From Myxococcales bacterium (lineage in GTDB: Bacteria > Myxococcota_A > Polyangia > Polyangiales > Polyangiaceae): a DNA stretch of 64,000 nt. Below, piece by piece: positions 45,672-54,747 of this stretch; within the stretch, counting starts at the first letter, position 1, and each line of letters begins with the position of its first letter. The translations under genes and the position numbers were made by a program. The stretch is from positions 248,001 to 312,000 of the forward strand of contig JAEUKE010000270.1 of assembly GCA_016794345.1 (NCBI GenBank), given 5' to 3'. The notes under the pieces were generated by a model, which had not been told where the DNA came from, made no database searches, and saw only the letters and a list, made by a program, of their open reading frames with translations.

Positions 45672-47231
45672 ATGACGATGTCAGGTCGCCGTCCTTTCAC
45701 CCCGCCGGCCCCCCTCAACCGAGGTGAGGGGGGAGCTCTCGGTAGGTCGGCCTGGCTCTGCATCGCGCTGCTCACCGTCACGGCCTGCGAGCATCATGAC
45801 CCACCCGGCCGAGTCGGCCTGACGGCTGCGACCGCCACGTTGCCACGTCCGGTCGCCGTCGAGCCGACGCCCACCGCTACCGCGAGCGCCAGCGCGAGCG
45901 CCTCCGCCGCGGACGCGGAGCCGGGGCACGGCGCCAAGCTCGCGAGCATCGCGATGCGGACCTGGATCTACGATCAACCGAAGGCGCGATCGAGCAAGCT
46001 CGGCTACCTGCGCGCCGGCGCGCTCGTCGACAGGGCCGAGGCCTCCGCGGGCACCGACGGCTGCGAAGGCGGCTGGTACCGCGTGGCGCCGCGCGGCTAC
46101 GCCTGCATCGGCAAGGGCGCGAGCCTGTCGCTCGAGCACCCGATCGTCCAGGCGTCGCCGCGCGGGCCCGCCCGCGGCTCGCCGCTTCCTTACCGCTATG
46201 TCATGAGCGACAGCCCGCCGCCGCACCTCTACTTCCGGCTGCCGAGCGAGGCCGACCAGAAGCGCGTCGAGGGCGCCACCTACCGGACCAACGTCGCGCT
46301 GCACGCGCAGGCGCTCGAGGCCATCCCGACGGAGGAGCCGCCGCCGTTCTTGCTCGCCGGGCAGCCCCTCCCGCAGCCCTACGGCAGCGACAAGAACCTC
46401 GCGTATTCGGTGCATCGAGGTCGAGCGCGCGAGAGCTCGGCCTTCGGCCTCATGCGTGTCCTCTCCTGGACCGACCGGAAGTTCGGGCTCACCACGGAGC
46501 TCGACCTCATCCCGCTCGATCGGACAAAGCCGGTGAAGGAGAGCGCCGTGAAGGGGATCGTCCTCAAGACCGGCGGCACGCCTGCCTTCACGCTGCGCTC
46601 GGGCACCTCGAAATACGAACGCACGGGCAAGCAGTTCCGCGAGATCGGCACCGTGCCGGGCCGAACCGGCCTCGAGCTCACGGGCGAGAAACACGGCGGC
46701 GACAGCGGCCTCCTGGAGACGACCGAGGGCTTCTGGGTGCCCGCCACGGGGCTCGTCGTCGCGGAGGTGAAGGACGACCGGGCCCAGCACGCGGAGCAAG
46801 GCCGCAAATGGATCAGCGTCTCGATCAAGAAACAGCTCCTCGTCGCCTACGAGGGCAAGACGCCTGTCTACGCGGCGCTCGTTTCGACGGGGCGCGGCGG
46901 TATGTCCGATCCGGAGGAGACGAACGCCACCGTTCGCGGCACGTTCCTCATTCGCGCCAAACACGTCTCGGGGACGATGGACGGCGACGAGGGCTCGGAC
47001 GAGTCCTTCGATCTGCGCGACGTGCCCTACATCCAGTACTTCCACGAGGGCTACGCGCTCCACGCCGCTTATTGGCACGATGATTTTGGCAAGGAGCGCA
47101 GCCACGGCTGCGTGAACCTCGCTCCGACGGACGCCGCCTGGCTCTTCGGTTGGACCGATCCCCCGGTCCCCGAGGAGTGGCACGGCGCTGTCGCCCCACA
47201 GGGCGGAACGCTGGTCTACGTGCACAAGTAG
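45672..47231 (+). CDS. L,D-transpeptidase lipoprotein (YkuD domain)
   Basis: A 519-residue lipoprotein. The signal segment SAWLCIALLTVTAC gives lipid Cys39, an unusually long n-region because palindrome copy G lies between the start and the hydrophobic core. An SH3-like region (about 70-150) precedes the YkuD catalytic domain (about 375-515) with HAAYWHDDFGKERSHGCVNL; the nucleophile is Cys480. It would crosslink peptidoglycan or attach proteins to it. Start is uncertain: ATG 45672, ATG 45678 or GTG 45648 are all in frame and none has a strong SD. Confidence 0.9.
   Translation: MTMSGRRPFTPPAPLNRGEGGALGRSAWLCIALLTVTACEHHDPPGRVGLTAATATLPRPVAVEPTPTATASASASASAADAEPGHGAKLASIAMRTWIYDQPKARSSKLGYLRAGALVDRAEASAGTDGCEGGWYRVAPRGYACIGKGASLSLEHPIVQASPRGPARGSPLPYRYVMSDSPPPHLYFRLPSEADQKRVEGATYRTNVALHAQALEAIPTEEPPPFLLAGQPLPQPYGSDKNLAYSVHRGRARESSAFGLMRVLSWTDRKFGLTTELDLIPLDRTKPVKESAVKGIVLKTGGTPAFTLRSGTSKYERTGKQFREIGTVPGRTGLELTGEKHGGDSGLLETTEGFWVPATGLVVAEVKDDRAQHAEQGRKWISVSIKKQLLVAYEGKTPVYAALVSTGRGGMSDPEETNATVRGTFLIRAKHVSGTMDGDEGSDESFDLRDVPYIQYFHEGYALHAAYWHDDFGKERSHGCVNLAPTDAAWLFGWTDPPVPEEWHGAVAPQGGTLVYVHK
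45697..45733 (+). repeat. GC palindrome repeat, copy G (inside the L,D-transpeptidase reading frame)
   Basis: A 9-bp perfect stem (45709-45717, CCCCCCTCA, with 45725-45733) with a further short inner stem, preceded by the TTTCACCCC head. It is translated as TPPAPLNRGEGGA in the signal peptide n-region. No in-frame start codon lies between it and the hydrophobic core. Confidence 0.75.
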
Positions 47232-47244
47232 CGGGCGCCGCGCG

Positions 47245-49431
47245 CTACTCGGTCACTTCGCGACCGAGCAGGCTCAAGAGCACGCCCGGGTTGTCCTGGA
47301 GGAACTTGAGCAGGTCGGGCGCCGCGATGCGGAAGGCGTGGCCGTCCGTGAGGACGCGCGCGGTCGTGTCGTGCGTCTGGCCGTCGCGCATGGCCTCGAC
47401 GTTGGCGAAGAGCGTGGCCTGTCCGTACGGATCGCTCCGGATCTCTTCGCCCTCTGCGGGCGCGGGCCGCTCGAGGCGGATGTGGCCCTCGTCGAGGACG
47501 AAGGCCGCCTCCACCGGATCGCCGGCCTTCCAGAGGACGTCGCCGGCCTTGATCTCCACGCGGTCGACGTAGGTCTGCAGCTGCGTCTTCTGGGGGCCCG
47601 AGAGCTGCCGGAGCGCGGAGTTCAAGCTGAAGAGCTCGATCGTGCGCGCCTCGCGGGCGCGCGCGAGCCGGACGAGCCGCATGGGGATGTCGGTCCCGCG
47701 GAGGAGGTAGAGGAACGCGTGACGATCGAGCGTGAGCAGCTCGACCGGCGTGCGGGCGACGACGTCCGCCGTGCGCGGCTGGTTGAGCACCAGCGCCGTC
47801 TCCCCGAAGTAGTCTCCCGAGTGGTAGCTCTTCAGGTACTGCCCGTCGCGCATCACCGAGACGGAGCCCTGCACGATGACGAAGAACTCGTGGCCCTCCG
47901 AGTCCTGCGAGATGATCGTCTCGCCCTGCTCGACGTTCCGGCGCTTGGCGAAGAGGAGCAGCTCCCGCGCGCGCGGCATCGAGAGCTCACGGAAGAAGTC
48001 GATCGAGCAGAACACGTTGAGCACGTCGATCGCCTCGGCCTGCGCGGGCATCTCGACGTCGATGCGCATGGTCCGGTCGAGCCCGACCTCGGCCGACTTG
48101 AGCCCCGACTCCTTGGGCACGTCCTTGCGGGCGATGTGGACGAGGTAAAGTCGCTCCTTCACCTCGGGAGGAAGCGCCGCGAGCGGGGCGACGGGCGTGT
48201 GCAGCGGCGGGACGCCCGCCTCGTGGAAGATGAGCGAGTGGTGCCAGGGAAAGTCGATGAGGGCGTCGCGCCGCTCGGGCGTGATGACACCCAGCTCACA
48301 CATCTTCCGGATCGACTCGGGCTCGTAGAGCGTGTCGCTCGAGAACGCGAGGCTCTTGCCGCCGTAGAAGGCCTCGAACCCGATGGTGGGGATCGAGTGG
48401 AGCGTGTAGTGGAAGATGAGCTCCGCGCCGTTCAGGGGAATTCCCTGGCCGATCTTGACGGGGACGAACGAGAAGGTCCGCCGCAGGGCGTCCTCGTCGA
48501 TGCCCGAGAGCGCGGAGTACTTCTTCAAGAACGAGGCGAGGATGGTGGGCGTCGTGATGAGCCGCGTCCGCCCTTCCTCGAGGAGCTTCGCGAAGACGCC
48601 GCTGTCATGATCGGCGTGGCAGTGCGTGAGGATGACGCCGTCGATCGTCTTGGGCATGACGCCGGCGTCCCGGAGGTGCATCGTCGTGTCGACAGGCGGG
48701 TCGATGAGGATGCCGCGCCGGCCGATCCAGAGGATGTAGCCGGTGGTCTTGCCGTCGGGATCGAAGCCGTGGCTCGCGCCGAGAACGGTGAGGCCGAACG
48801 CGGGCGGCTCGAAGGCGGCCACCCGCGCGCTCGACGGCGTGATCCGGTCGGGGATCTCGATCGTGGCGGGCGTCCGCGCGTGGTCTTCGCCGTCGACCAC
48901 GAACACGTATTCGTCGCCGCGTTTCTCGACGCTCAGGCGGTCGGACACGACGGCGCGCTCGCCCGTCATGACGCAGAACTCGACCAGGTCGTCGACGTCT
49001 TTGCACTTGCCGTCGGGGCCGCGCCGGAAGTGGTCCGTCTCTTTGAGGAAGTCGGGGCGGGCCTCGACGGGGTAGGAAGACGCGAACTCTTCGTGGTTCG
49101 TGGGGCGCCGGGAGGCGAAGAGCGACTCGCGCATCATCGTCCGCAGGCGCGTCGCCGTGTTCTCGGTCTCGACAACCAGCCGAGCGCGGCGCTTGAGGAC
49201 GAAGTAGTTGAAGTAGGCCGGAAACTCGATCTCCGCGAGGGTGAGCCCGCGGCGGCGATCGAAGAGGTCCGGGGGGATCACGAAGACGTCCGGCAGAGGA
49301 ATGCCGAGCGCCATCGAGTCCTTGATGGTCTCGGGCGGCACGCCGACCTGCACCGGGCCCGCGGGCGTGGGCAGGTAGATCCCTCCTCGCGGGAGCTTCA
49401 CGGAGCGCGGGCCCTCGGACACGATCTGCAT
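47245..49431 (-). CDS. Metallo-beta-lactamase-fold protein fused to two cNMP-binding domains
   Basis: A 728-residue protein. A roughly 200-residue N-terminal region of unknown type precedes a metallo-beta-lactamase fold with THCHADHD (His270, His272, Asp274, His275) and AFSSDTLY. Two consecutive cyclic-nucleotide-binding domains follow (about 470-590: FFVIVQGSVSVMRDGQYLKSYHSGDYFGETALVLNQPRTADVVA; about 610-725). In the first, the FGETALVLNQPRTADVVA phosphate-binding cassette is close to consensus; the second is degenerate. The MBL part resembles phosphodiesterase-like hydrolases. Regulation by cAMP or cGMP is inferred. It begins 1 bp after the MFS gene. Confidence 0.85.
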   Translation of the reverse strand: MQIVSEGPRSVKLPRGGIYLPTPAGPVQVGVPPETIKDSMALGIPLPDVFVIPPDLFDRRRGLTLAEIEFPAYFNYFVLKRRARLVVETENTATRLRTMMRESLFASRRPTNHEEFASSYPVEARPDFLKETDHFRRGPDGKCKDVDDLVEFCVMTGERAVVSDRLSVEKRGDEYVFVVDGEDHARTPATIEIPDRITPSSARVAAFEPPAFGLTVLGASHGFDPDGKTTGYILWIGRRGILIDPPVDTTMHLRDAGVMPKTIDGVILTHCHADHDSGVFAKLLEEGRTRLITTPTILASFLKKYSALSGIDEDALRRTFSFVPVKIGQGIPLNGAELIFHYTLHSIPTIGFEAFYGGKSLAFSSDTLYEPESIRKMCELGVITPERRDALIDFPWHHSLIFHEAGVPPLHTPVAPLAALPPEVKERLYLVHIARKDVPKESGLKSAEVGLDRTMRIDVEMPAQAEAIDVLNVFCSIDFFRELSMPRARELLLFAKRRNVEQGETIISQDSEGHEFFVIVQGSVSVMRDGQYLKSYHSGDYFGETALVLNQPRTADVVARTPVELLTLDRHAFLYLLRGTDIPMRLVRLARAREARTIELFSLNSALRQLSGPQKTQLQTYVDRVEIKAGDVLWKAGDPVEAAFVLDEGHIRLERPAPAEGEEIRSDPYGQATLFANVEAMRDGQTHDTTARVLTDGHAFRIAAPDLLKFLQDNPGVLLSLLGREVTE

Positions 49432-49432
49432 C

Positions 49433-50575
49433 CTAAACGCGCGAGCGCCCGAAGAGCCAGCGGACGACGAGCGTGGCCAGCGCGGCCGCCGCCATGGTCA
49501 ACGCCCAGGCGCTGTGGAGACGGCTCTGCATGAACAGCCCGGAGACGGCGGGCCCGAGAGCCGTGGCGAGGCTGGAGAGCGATTGGGAGGCGCCGAGGAC
49601 GACCCCGCGGTCCTGCTCGCCGACCGAAGCGGTGATGAGGGTGGTGAGCGCGGGGCGGACCACGGCGGACCCGGCTCCGCCGACGGTCAGCGCGACGCCG
49701 AGCAGGGGCAGGGTCGTCGCTTGAGAGAGGATCGCGAAGCCGATCGACATGACGAAGATCCCCGCCGCGCTGAGCCGCGCCTCGCCCATGCGGGAGGCGA
49801 GGCGGCCGAGGCCTCCCTGCATGACGACGCCGACCAGACCCGAATAGGCGAAGGCCCAGCCGACCTTCGCCTTGTCGAAGCCGAGTCGGTCGGCGAGATA
49901 GAGCGCCAAGCCTCCGGTCATCATGGTGAACGCGAAGACGTACACGAAGTACTCGAGGAGGCGACCACGCGCGGCGGGCTGGGTGGCGACCCGCCGGAGC
50001 GCCGAGAGCCCGCGTTCGGTCACCACGGCGGTGGGAGGCGTTCGAGGGAGGAGCGTCGCGGTCAACACCACGCTGGTCAGGCTGAGGCCGGCCGCGAGGA
50101 GGAAGGGGGCTTGATTGCCGTACCGCGCGGCGACGATCCCGGCGAAGGCCGGGCCGATGAGGAACCCCAGGCCGAACGCGATCCCGATCAGGCCGAAGGC
50201 GCGCGTGCGACGCTCCGGGGCCGTCACGTCGGCGATGTAGGCCTGCGCGATCGACAGGTTCCCTGCGGTGAGGCCGTCGAGGATGCGGCCGGCGAAGAGC
50301 CACTCGATCCGATTCGCGAACGCGAACATCAAGAGGCCCAGGAACGTGCCGAGCTGGGACGCGAGCAACACGGGCTTGCGGCCGAGTCGGTCCGAGAGGC
50401 CCCCGAGGAGCGGGCCCGCGAAGAGCTGGCACACGGAGAAGCTCGCGAACAGAATGCCCACCATGAGCTTCGAGGCGCCCAGCTCCTGCGCGTAGAAGGG
50501 CAGGAGCGGCTGCACGATCGTGAGCGCGAGGACGTCGACCAGGACTGTCAGGAAGATCGGAAGAAGCGGGCCCAT
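49433..50575 (-). CDS. MFS transporter (TetA/drug exporter type)
   Basis: A 380-residue membrane protein with about 12 hydrophobic segments. The MFS motif A is GGLSDRLGRKPVLL in loop 2-3, and GRILDGLTAGNLSIAQAYIADVTAPERRTRAFG matches motifs of the tetracycline/multidrug proton antiporters. The substrate is unknown. It lies between udk and the MBL/cNMP gene with gaps of a few bases, so the three are probably one transcript. Confidence 0.9.
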   Translation of the reverse strand: MGPLLPIFLTVLVDVLALTIVQPLLPFYAQELGASKLMVGILFASFSVCQLFAGPLLGGLSDRLGRKPVLLASQLGTFLGLLMFAFANRIEWLFAGRILDGLTAGNLSIAQAYIADVTAPERRTRAFGLIGIAFGLGFLIGPAFAGIVAARYGNQAPFLLAAGLSLTSVVLTATLLPRTPPTAVVTERGLSALRRVATQPAARGRLLEYFVYVFAFTMMTGGLALYLADRLGFDKAKVGWAFAYSGLVGVVMQGGLGRLASRMGEARLSAAGIFVMSIGFAILSQATTLPLLGVALTVGGAGSAVVRPALTTLITASVGEQDRGVVLGASQSLSSLATALGPAVSGLFMQSRLHSAWALTMAAAALATLVVRWLFGRSRV

Positions 50576-50580
50576 CGTCG

Positions 50581-51222
50581 TCAGCCGGGCCGAACGGTGG
50601 CCTGCCGCTCGACCAACCCCACCACCAGGTCGATCCCGATCTTGTTCTCGCCCCCTTCGGGCAAGATGACGTGGGCGTACCGCTTGGACGGCTCGACGAA
50701 CTGCAGGTGCATGGGCCGCACCGTCTTGTAATATTGCTCCCGGACGCTCTCGAAGGTGCGGCCGCGTTGCTCGATGTCCCGGCGGATGCGGCGGAAGGCG
50801 CGGATGTCCGCGTCGGTGTCGACGTAGACGCGGACGTCCAGCTCCTTGCGGAGCGCCTCGTCGGCGAAGACGAGGATGCCCTCGACGATCACGACGGGCG
50901 CCGCGGCCACCCGCCTCGTCTCGGCCGCGCGCCGGTGCGTCTTGAAATCATAGACCGGGACGTTGGCCCCATCCCCACGGCGCAGCGACCTCAGGTGCTC
51001 GACGAGCAGCTCCGTCTCGAGCGAGTCGGGGTGGTCGAAGTTGAGCTTGCAGCGCTCGTCATACGTGATGTCGGGCCGGTCCCGGTAGTAGGCGTCGTGC
51101 TCGATGATGACGACTTGCTCGCGCGTCGGCGCGGAGGCCTGGAGATCGGCCCGCACCCGCTGGGCGATCGTGGTCTTTCCGGAGCCGCTGCCGCCAGCGA
51201 TTCCGATGATGAGGCTCGTCAC
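50581..51222 (-). CDS. udk: Uridine kinase
   Basis: A 213-residue P-loop kinase that phosphorylates uridine and cytidine in pyrimidine salvage. Walker A GIAGGSGSGKTT is at the N terminus. HDAYYRD, LNFDHPDSLETELLVEHL, VPVYDFKTHRR and VIVEGILVFADEALR follow, and RRIRRDIEQRGRTFESVREQYYKTVRPMHLQFVEPSKRYAHVILPEGG closes the core. GTG 51222 gives exactly the family length; the frame opens 19 codons earlier without similarity. Confidence 0.95.
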   Translation of the reverse strand: MTSLIIGIAGGSGSGKTTIAQRVRADLQASAPTREQVVIIEHDAYYRDRPDITYDERCKLNFDHPDSLETELLVEHLRSLRRGDGANVPVYDFKTHRRAAETRRVAAAPVVIVEGILVFADEALRKELDVRVYVDTDADIRAFRRIRRDIEQRGRTFESVREQYYKTVRPMHLQFVEPSKRYAHVILPEGGENKIGIDLVVGLVERQATVRPG

Positions 51223-51330
51223 GGGCGCCAACCTAGCACTTCCGCCCCCCGCCATCTCGGGTTGTCGCCGTGCAGACACGTGCCCATCAGGTGACCGAGT
51301 TTTCCGACAGCTCTGGTATGGTTCGCTCGC

Positions 51331-52920
51331 ATGGACTTCGTCCCGGGCGTCATCGTCGCAGGGCGCTTCCGTCTGTCCCGAATCGTCGGCTCGGGCGGCA
51401 TGGGCGAGGTCTGGGCAGCGGACGACCAGAAGTCAGGCACACGCGTCGCGTTGAAGCGGCTCCTGCCGGCCGCCGCGAAGCACCACGAGGTCGTCGCGCG
51501 GTTCAAGCGCGAGGCCTTCCTGCTCGGGCGCGTGAAGAGCGACTACGTCGCGCGGGTCATCGATTTCGTCGAGGACGAGCAGTTCGGCCTCCTCCTCGTC
51601 ATGGAGTTCATCGAGGGGCCCAGCCTCGCCCAGATCCTGGAAGAGCGCGCGCTCAGCGTGGAGGAGGCCGTCGACCTCGCGGTCGATCTGCTGCACGCCC
51701 TCTGCGATCTGCACGACGTGAAGATCGTCCACCGCGACCTCAAGCCCGGGAACATCATCATGCGGCCCCTGCAGGGGCGGCCCCGGGCGGTGATCGTGGA
51801 CTTCGGCATCTCGCGGCTCCTCGCGACGGAAGGGGAAGAGGTGACGGGGATCACCCGCGCCAACATCGCCCTCGGCACGGTGGAGTACATGGCGCCCGAG
51901 CAGATCCTCAGCTCGCGCGACGTGACGCCGATCACGGATCTGTATGCGGTCGGGATCATCCTCTTCCGCGCGGTCAAGGGCCACCACGCCTTCGGCGATC
52001 GACGCGGGGAAGAGCTCGCTCGCGCCAAGCTCATCGAGGAGGCGCCGCCGCTCGAGACGGGCCGGACCGACGAGATCGCCCTGGGTCTGTCCGCCTTGGT
52101 CGCGCGCGCGCTGAAGAAGCGGCCCGCGCAGCGGTACCCCTCCGCGAAGGACATGCTGAACGAGGCGCTCGAGCTCGAGTTCAAGGCTCAGCGCGAGGAC
52201 GACCTCGACGACACGACGAGCGACTCGGGCGCGACCGCCGTGCGCCCGTCGCCGCTGGCGGCCGCGCGGCCGTCGATGCCGCAGCTCCCGGCCCCGCCTC
52301 CGCCGACCTCGAGCCGGGAGCCACCGCGTCCGCCGCTCCCATCCATCCCCGAGGTGGCCGCGTTGGTCGCGCCGGGCCCGCGCTCATCGATGCCCAGCAT
52401 CCCCGAGGGCCTCCCGCCGCCGATGGCGCGCGCGTCGTTCCCGTCGATCCCCGAGGGCGTGCTGCCCACCATTCCGTCCGACCGGCGCCCGCCGCCCCCT
52501 GCCGAGCCCACGGGGAGCCTCGAGCGCGGCGGCGTTCCGAGAGGCACCGTCGCGCTCGCGGTGCTCACCGCGTTCGCCGTCGGCGCGGCGGTGGGCCTCG
52601 TGCTCGCGCCGACGAGCGCGCCCGCCGTCAAGGCAGCCGAGCCGACCGCGTCGGCCTGTCCGCCGTGCCAGAGCGCGGCGCCGACGAGCGCACCGGCCGC
52701 GGTGTCGCTCGAGGTTCCGGCGGTGTCTGCCCAGGCCGAGCTCGCGCCGAGCGCCTCGGCGAGCGCGACCCCGAAGCCGGCGCTGACCGGCAAGCTGCTC
52801 CCCGCGAGCTCCGCGGCCGGACCGAAGCCGAGCAGCGCTCCGAAGCCCACGGCTGCGCCCTCGAGCCCGCCCGCTGCGCCCGAGGGCGGAGGTGAGGAGC
52901 CTGACTCCTTCGTCCCATGA
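51331..52920 (+). CDS. Hanks-type Ser/Thr protein kinase with long Pro-rich tail
   Basis: A 529-residue kinase. The catalytic domain (about 10-275) has GSGGMGEVW, VALKRL, HRDLKPGN, DFGIS and MAPEQ. A Pro-rich spacer with a recurring PSIPEG unit (about 300-400) precedes a single membrane helix (about 412-430, VALAVLTAFAVGAAVGLVLA) and an Ala/Pro/Ser-rich outer tail. The next gene encodes an FHA-PP2C phosphatase, so the two may act on the same phosphorylated targets. No SD is visible before ATG 51331. Confidence 0.93.
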   Translation: MDFVPGVIVAGRFRLSRIVGSGGMGEVWAADDQKSGTRVALKRLLPAAAKHHEVVARFKREAFLLGRVKSDYVARVIDFVEDEQFGLLLVMEFIEGPSLAQILEERALSVEEAVDLAVDLLHALCDLHDVKIVHRDLKPGNIIMRPLQGRPRAVIVDFGISRLLATEGEEVTGITRANIALGTVEYMAPEQILSSRDVTPITDLYAVGIILFRAVKGHHAFGDRRGEELARAKLIEEAPPLETGRTDEIALGLSALVARALKKRPAQRYPSAKDMLNEALELEFKAQREDDLDDTTSDSGATAVRPSPLAAARPSMPQLPAPPPPTSSREPPRPPLPSIPEVAALVAPGPRSSMPSIPEGLPPPMARASFPSIPEGVLPTIPSDRRPPPPAEPTGSLERGGVPRGTVALAVLTAFAVGAAVGLVLAPTSAPAVKAAEPTASACPPCQSAAPTSAPAAVSLEVPAVSAQAELAPSASASATPKPALTGKLLPASSAAGPKPSSAPKPTAAPSSPPAAPEGGGEEPDSFVP

Positions 52921-53010
52921 GCCTCGGCGAGACGCTCCGGGAGCAACCGGGCGAGCGGACGGTTCAATGTGTGGAACGTGTAGAAGTTCAGCTTCATCGG
53001 AAGTGCCCCG

Positions 53011-53039
53011 CTGACAACGAAGCGCCGACCGACTAGGGT
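53011..53039 (+). promoter_or_regulatory. Predicted promoter of the FHA-PP2C gene
   Basis: CTGACA (53011-53016) and TAGGGT (53034-53039) are 17 bp apart in the 163-bp gap after the kinase gene. The leader would be about 38 nt, including AAGGAG before the ATG. Confidence 0.45.
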
Positions 53040-53083
53040 GTCTCCACGCTCGCCCGGCGCGCGGACCAAGGAGCAGGTTGCGG

Positions 53084-54742
53084 ATGGCGTGGCTCGTCGC
53101 TCTCGACGGAGGTCTGGCAGGCAAGAGGTTCCCCCTCGACGCCACCTTTCTCGTCGGACGAGGCCCCTTCAACCACGTCGTCCTCGACGACGTCCGCATC
53201 TCGCGGCAGCACGCCAAGATCTCGCCGGAGGCCGGCGGTCACGTCGTCTACGATCTGAACAGCGCCAACGGCACGTTCATCAATGACGAGCCCGTCACGC
53301 GACACCGCCTCGCTGCCGGCGATCTCGTCCGCTTCGGCCCGTTCCGCTTCCGGTTCGAGTCCGATCCCGACACCGACGTGCGGCCCCGGTATCGGCGCCG
53401 CACGAGCGAGGAGCTGACCCGCCCGGGCTTCGATCCGCCGACGAAGATCGTCGGCGAGACCGACGCGCAGGTGCCGCGCACGCTCATCATGACCGGCGGG
53501 CTCGCCGATCTCGAGCAGGCGGACCGCAGGCTGCGCACGCTCTTCAGCTTCGTGCAGTCGATCGCCACCACGCTCGACACGGCGGAGCTTCTCGACCGCA
53601 TCTCGGAAGGACTGCTCGACGCCTTCCCGAGCGGCGCCGTCTCGGTGGTCTACCTGCTCGACCCGGTCACCGAGACGATGGATCCCAAGCGGGTCCGCGC
53701 GCGCGACAAGCGTCAGATCCCGAACCCGCCGCTGCCGGCGGAGCTCTACCTCGACCTTGTCCAGCGCGGCAAAGCGGTGCTCTCCGCGCCCATGTCGCTC
53801 GCGTTCGAGCACGACGAGGAGGGGAGCTCCGGCCTCGCGATGCACGCGCCCATGGTGTTCCGCGGTCGCGTCGTGGGCGTCCTCAACGTCCGGTGTGATC
53901 CCGGCGCGGGCTTCTCGCAGGGCGATCTCGATCTCCTCACCGCCATCGCGTCACACACCGCGCTCGCACACGAGAGCTCCCAGCTGCACCAGGCGTCGCT
54001 CGCGCAGCAGCGCATGCAACACGACCTCAACCTGGCCCAGCAGATCCAGAAGAGCTTCCTCCCCTCCAGCCTGCCCACGCCGCCGGACCTGTCGTTCGTG
54101 GCGGAGTACCGGCCCGCCTACAGCGTCGGCGGGGACTTCTACGACGTGTTCTGGCAGGGGCGGGACCGCATCGGCTGCGTGATCGGCGACGTCTCGGGCA
54201 AAGGCGTCGCGGCGGCCCTCCTCATGGCGCGTGTCTCGAGCGATCTCCGTACGGCCATGTTGACCGAGCGCGGCCCCGCGGGCGCGCTCGCGCGGGTGAA
54301 CCGCGAGCTCGTCGCGCGCGGGCAACATGACATCTTCGTCACGGTCGTCGCGCTCAGCCTGCACGTGCCCACGCGGACAATCACCCTCGCCAACGCGGGG
54401 CACCTCCCGCCGTACATCCGCCGGGCGGAGGAGGGGGAGCTCGTCCGGGTGGACGACGCGACGAGCTGCCCGCTCGGGCTCTTCGACGTGATCGAGTACG
54501 AACAAGCCGACGTGCGGCTCTTGCCCGGCGACACGCTCGTCCTGACGACGGACGGCGTGCAGGAGGCGACGAGCGAGCGCGGCGAGCAGTTCGGGTTCGG
54601 GCGCGTCGAGACGGCGCTCGCGCATGGGCCGAGCGCGCCGGAGGCGATCGCCTCGCGGCTGCTCGGCGCGCTGCGCGCGCACGTTGGCGCGGCGCCCCAA
54701 TACGACGATCTCACGCTGCTCTTGTGCGGCTCGAAGGGCTGA
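53084..54742 (+). CDS. FHA-GAF-PP2C (SpoIIE/RsbU-type) protein phosphatase
   Basis: A 552-residue signalling protein. The N-terminal FHA domain (about 1-90: LVGRGPFNHVVLDDVRISRQHAKI, SANGTFIND) binds phospho-threonine. A GAF domain follows (about 150-305), then a short coiled coil (HDLNLAQQIQKSFLPSSLP). The C-terminal PP2C phosphatase (about 320-552) has YSVGGDFYDVFW, VIGDVSGKGVAAALLMA, LANAGHLPPYI and TTDGVQEA. ATG 53084 is preferred to TTG 53078 because AAGGAG then has normal spacing. It probably reads phosphorylation made by the upstream kinase. Confidence 0.93.
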   Translation: MAWLVALDGGLAGKRFPLDATFLVGRGPFNHVVLDDVRISRQHAKISPEAGGHVVYDLNSANGTFINDEPVTRHRLAAGDLVRFGPFRFRFESDPDTDVRPRYRRRTSEELTRPGFDPPTKIVGETDAQVPRTLIMTGGLADLEQADRRLRTLFSFVQSIATTLDTAELLDRISEGLLDAFPSGAVSVVYLLDPVTETMDPKRVRARDKRQIPNPPLPAELYLDLVQRGKAVLSAPMSLAFEHDEEGSSGLAMHAPMVFRGRVVGVLNVRCDPGAGFSQGDLDLLTAIASHTALAHESSQLHQASLAQQRMQHDLNLAQQIQKSFLPSSLPTPPDLSFVAEYRPAYSVGGDFYDVFWQGRDRIGCVIGDVSGKGVAAALLMARVSSDLRTAMLTERGPAGALARVNRELVARGQHDIFVTVVALSLHVPTRTITLANAGHLPPYIRRAEEGELVRVDDATSCPLGLFDVIEYEQADVRLLPGDTLVLTTDGVQEATSERGEQFGFGRVETALAHGPSAPEAIASRLLGALRAHVGAAPQYDDLTLLLCGSKG

Positions 54743-54747
54743 GCGCC

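Noticed and set aside
47338..50731. Long plus-strand open frames over the MBL/cNMP and MFS genes
   Set aside because: They are shadows of strongly supported minus-strand genes.
52900..52996. Minus-strand peptide MKLNFYTFHTLNRPLARLL after the kinase
   Set aside because: It has no SD, continues into sequence antisense to the kinase tail, and no independent stop or family similarity was seen.
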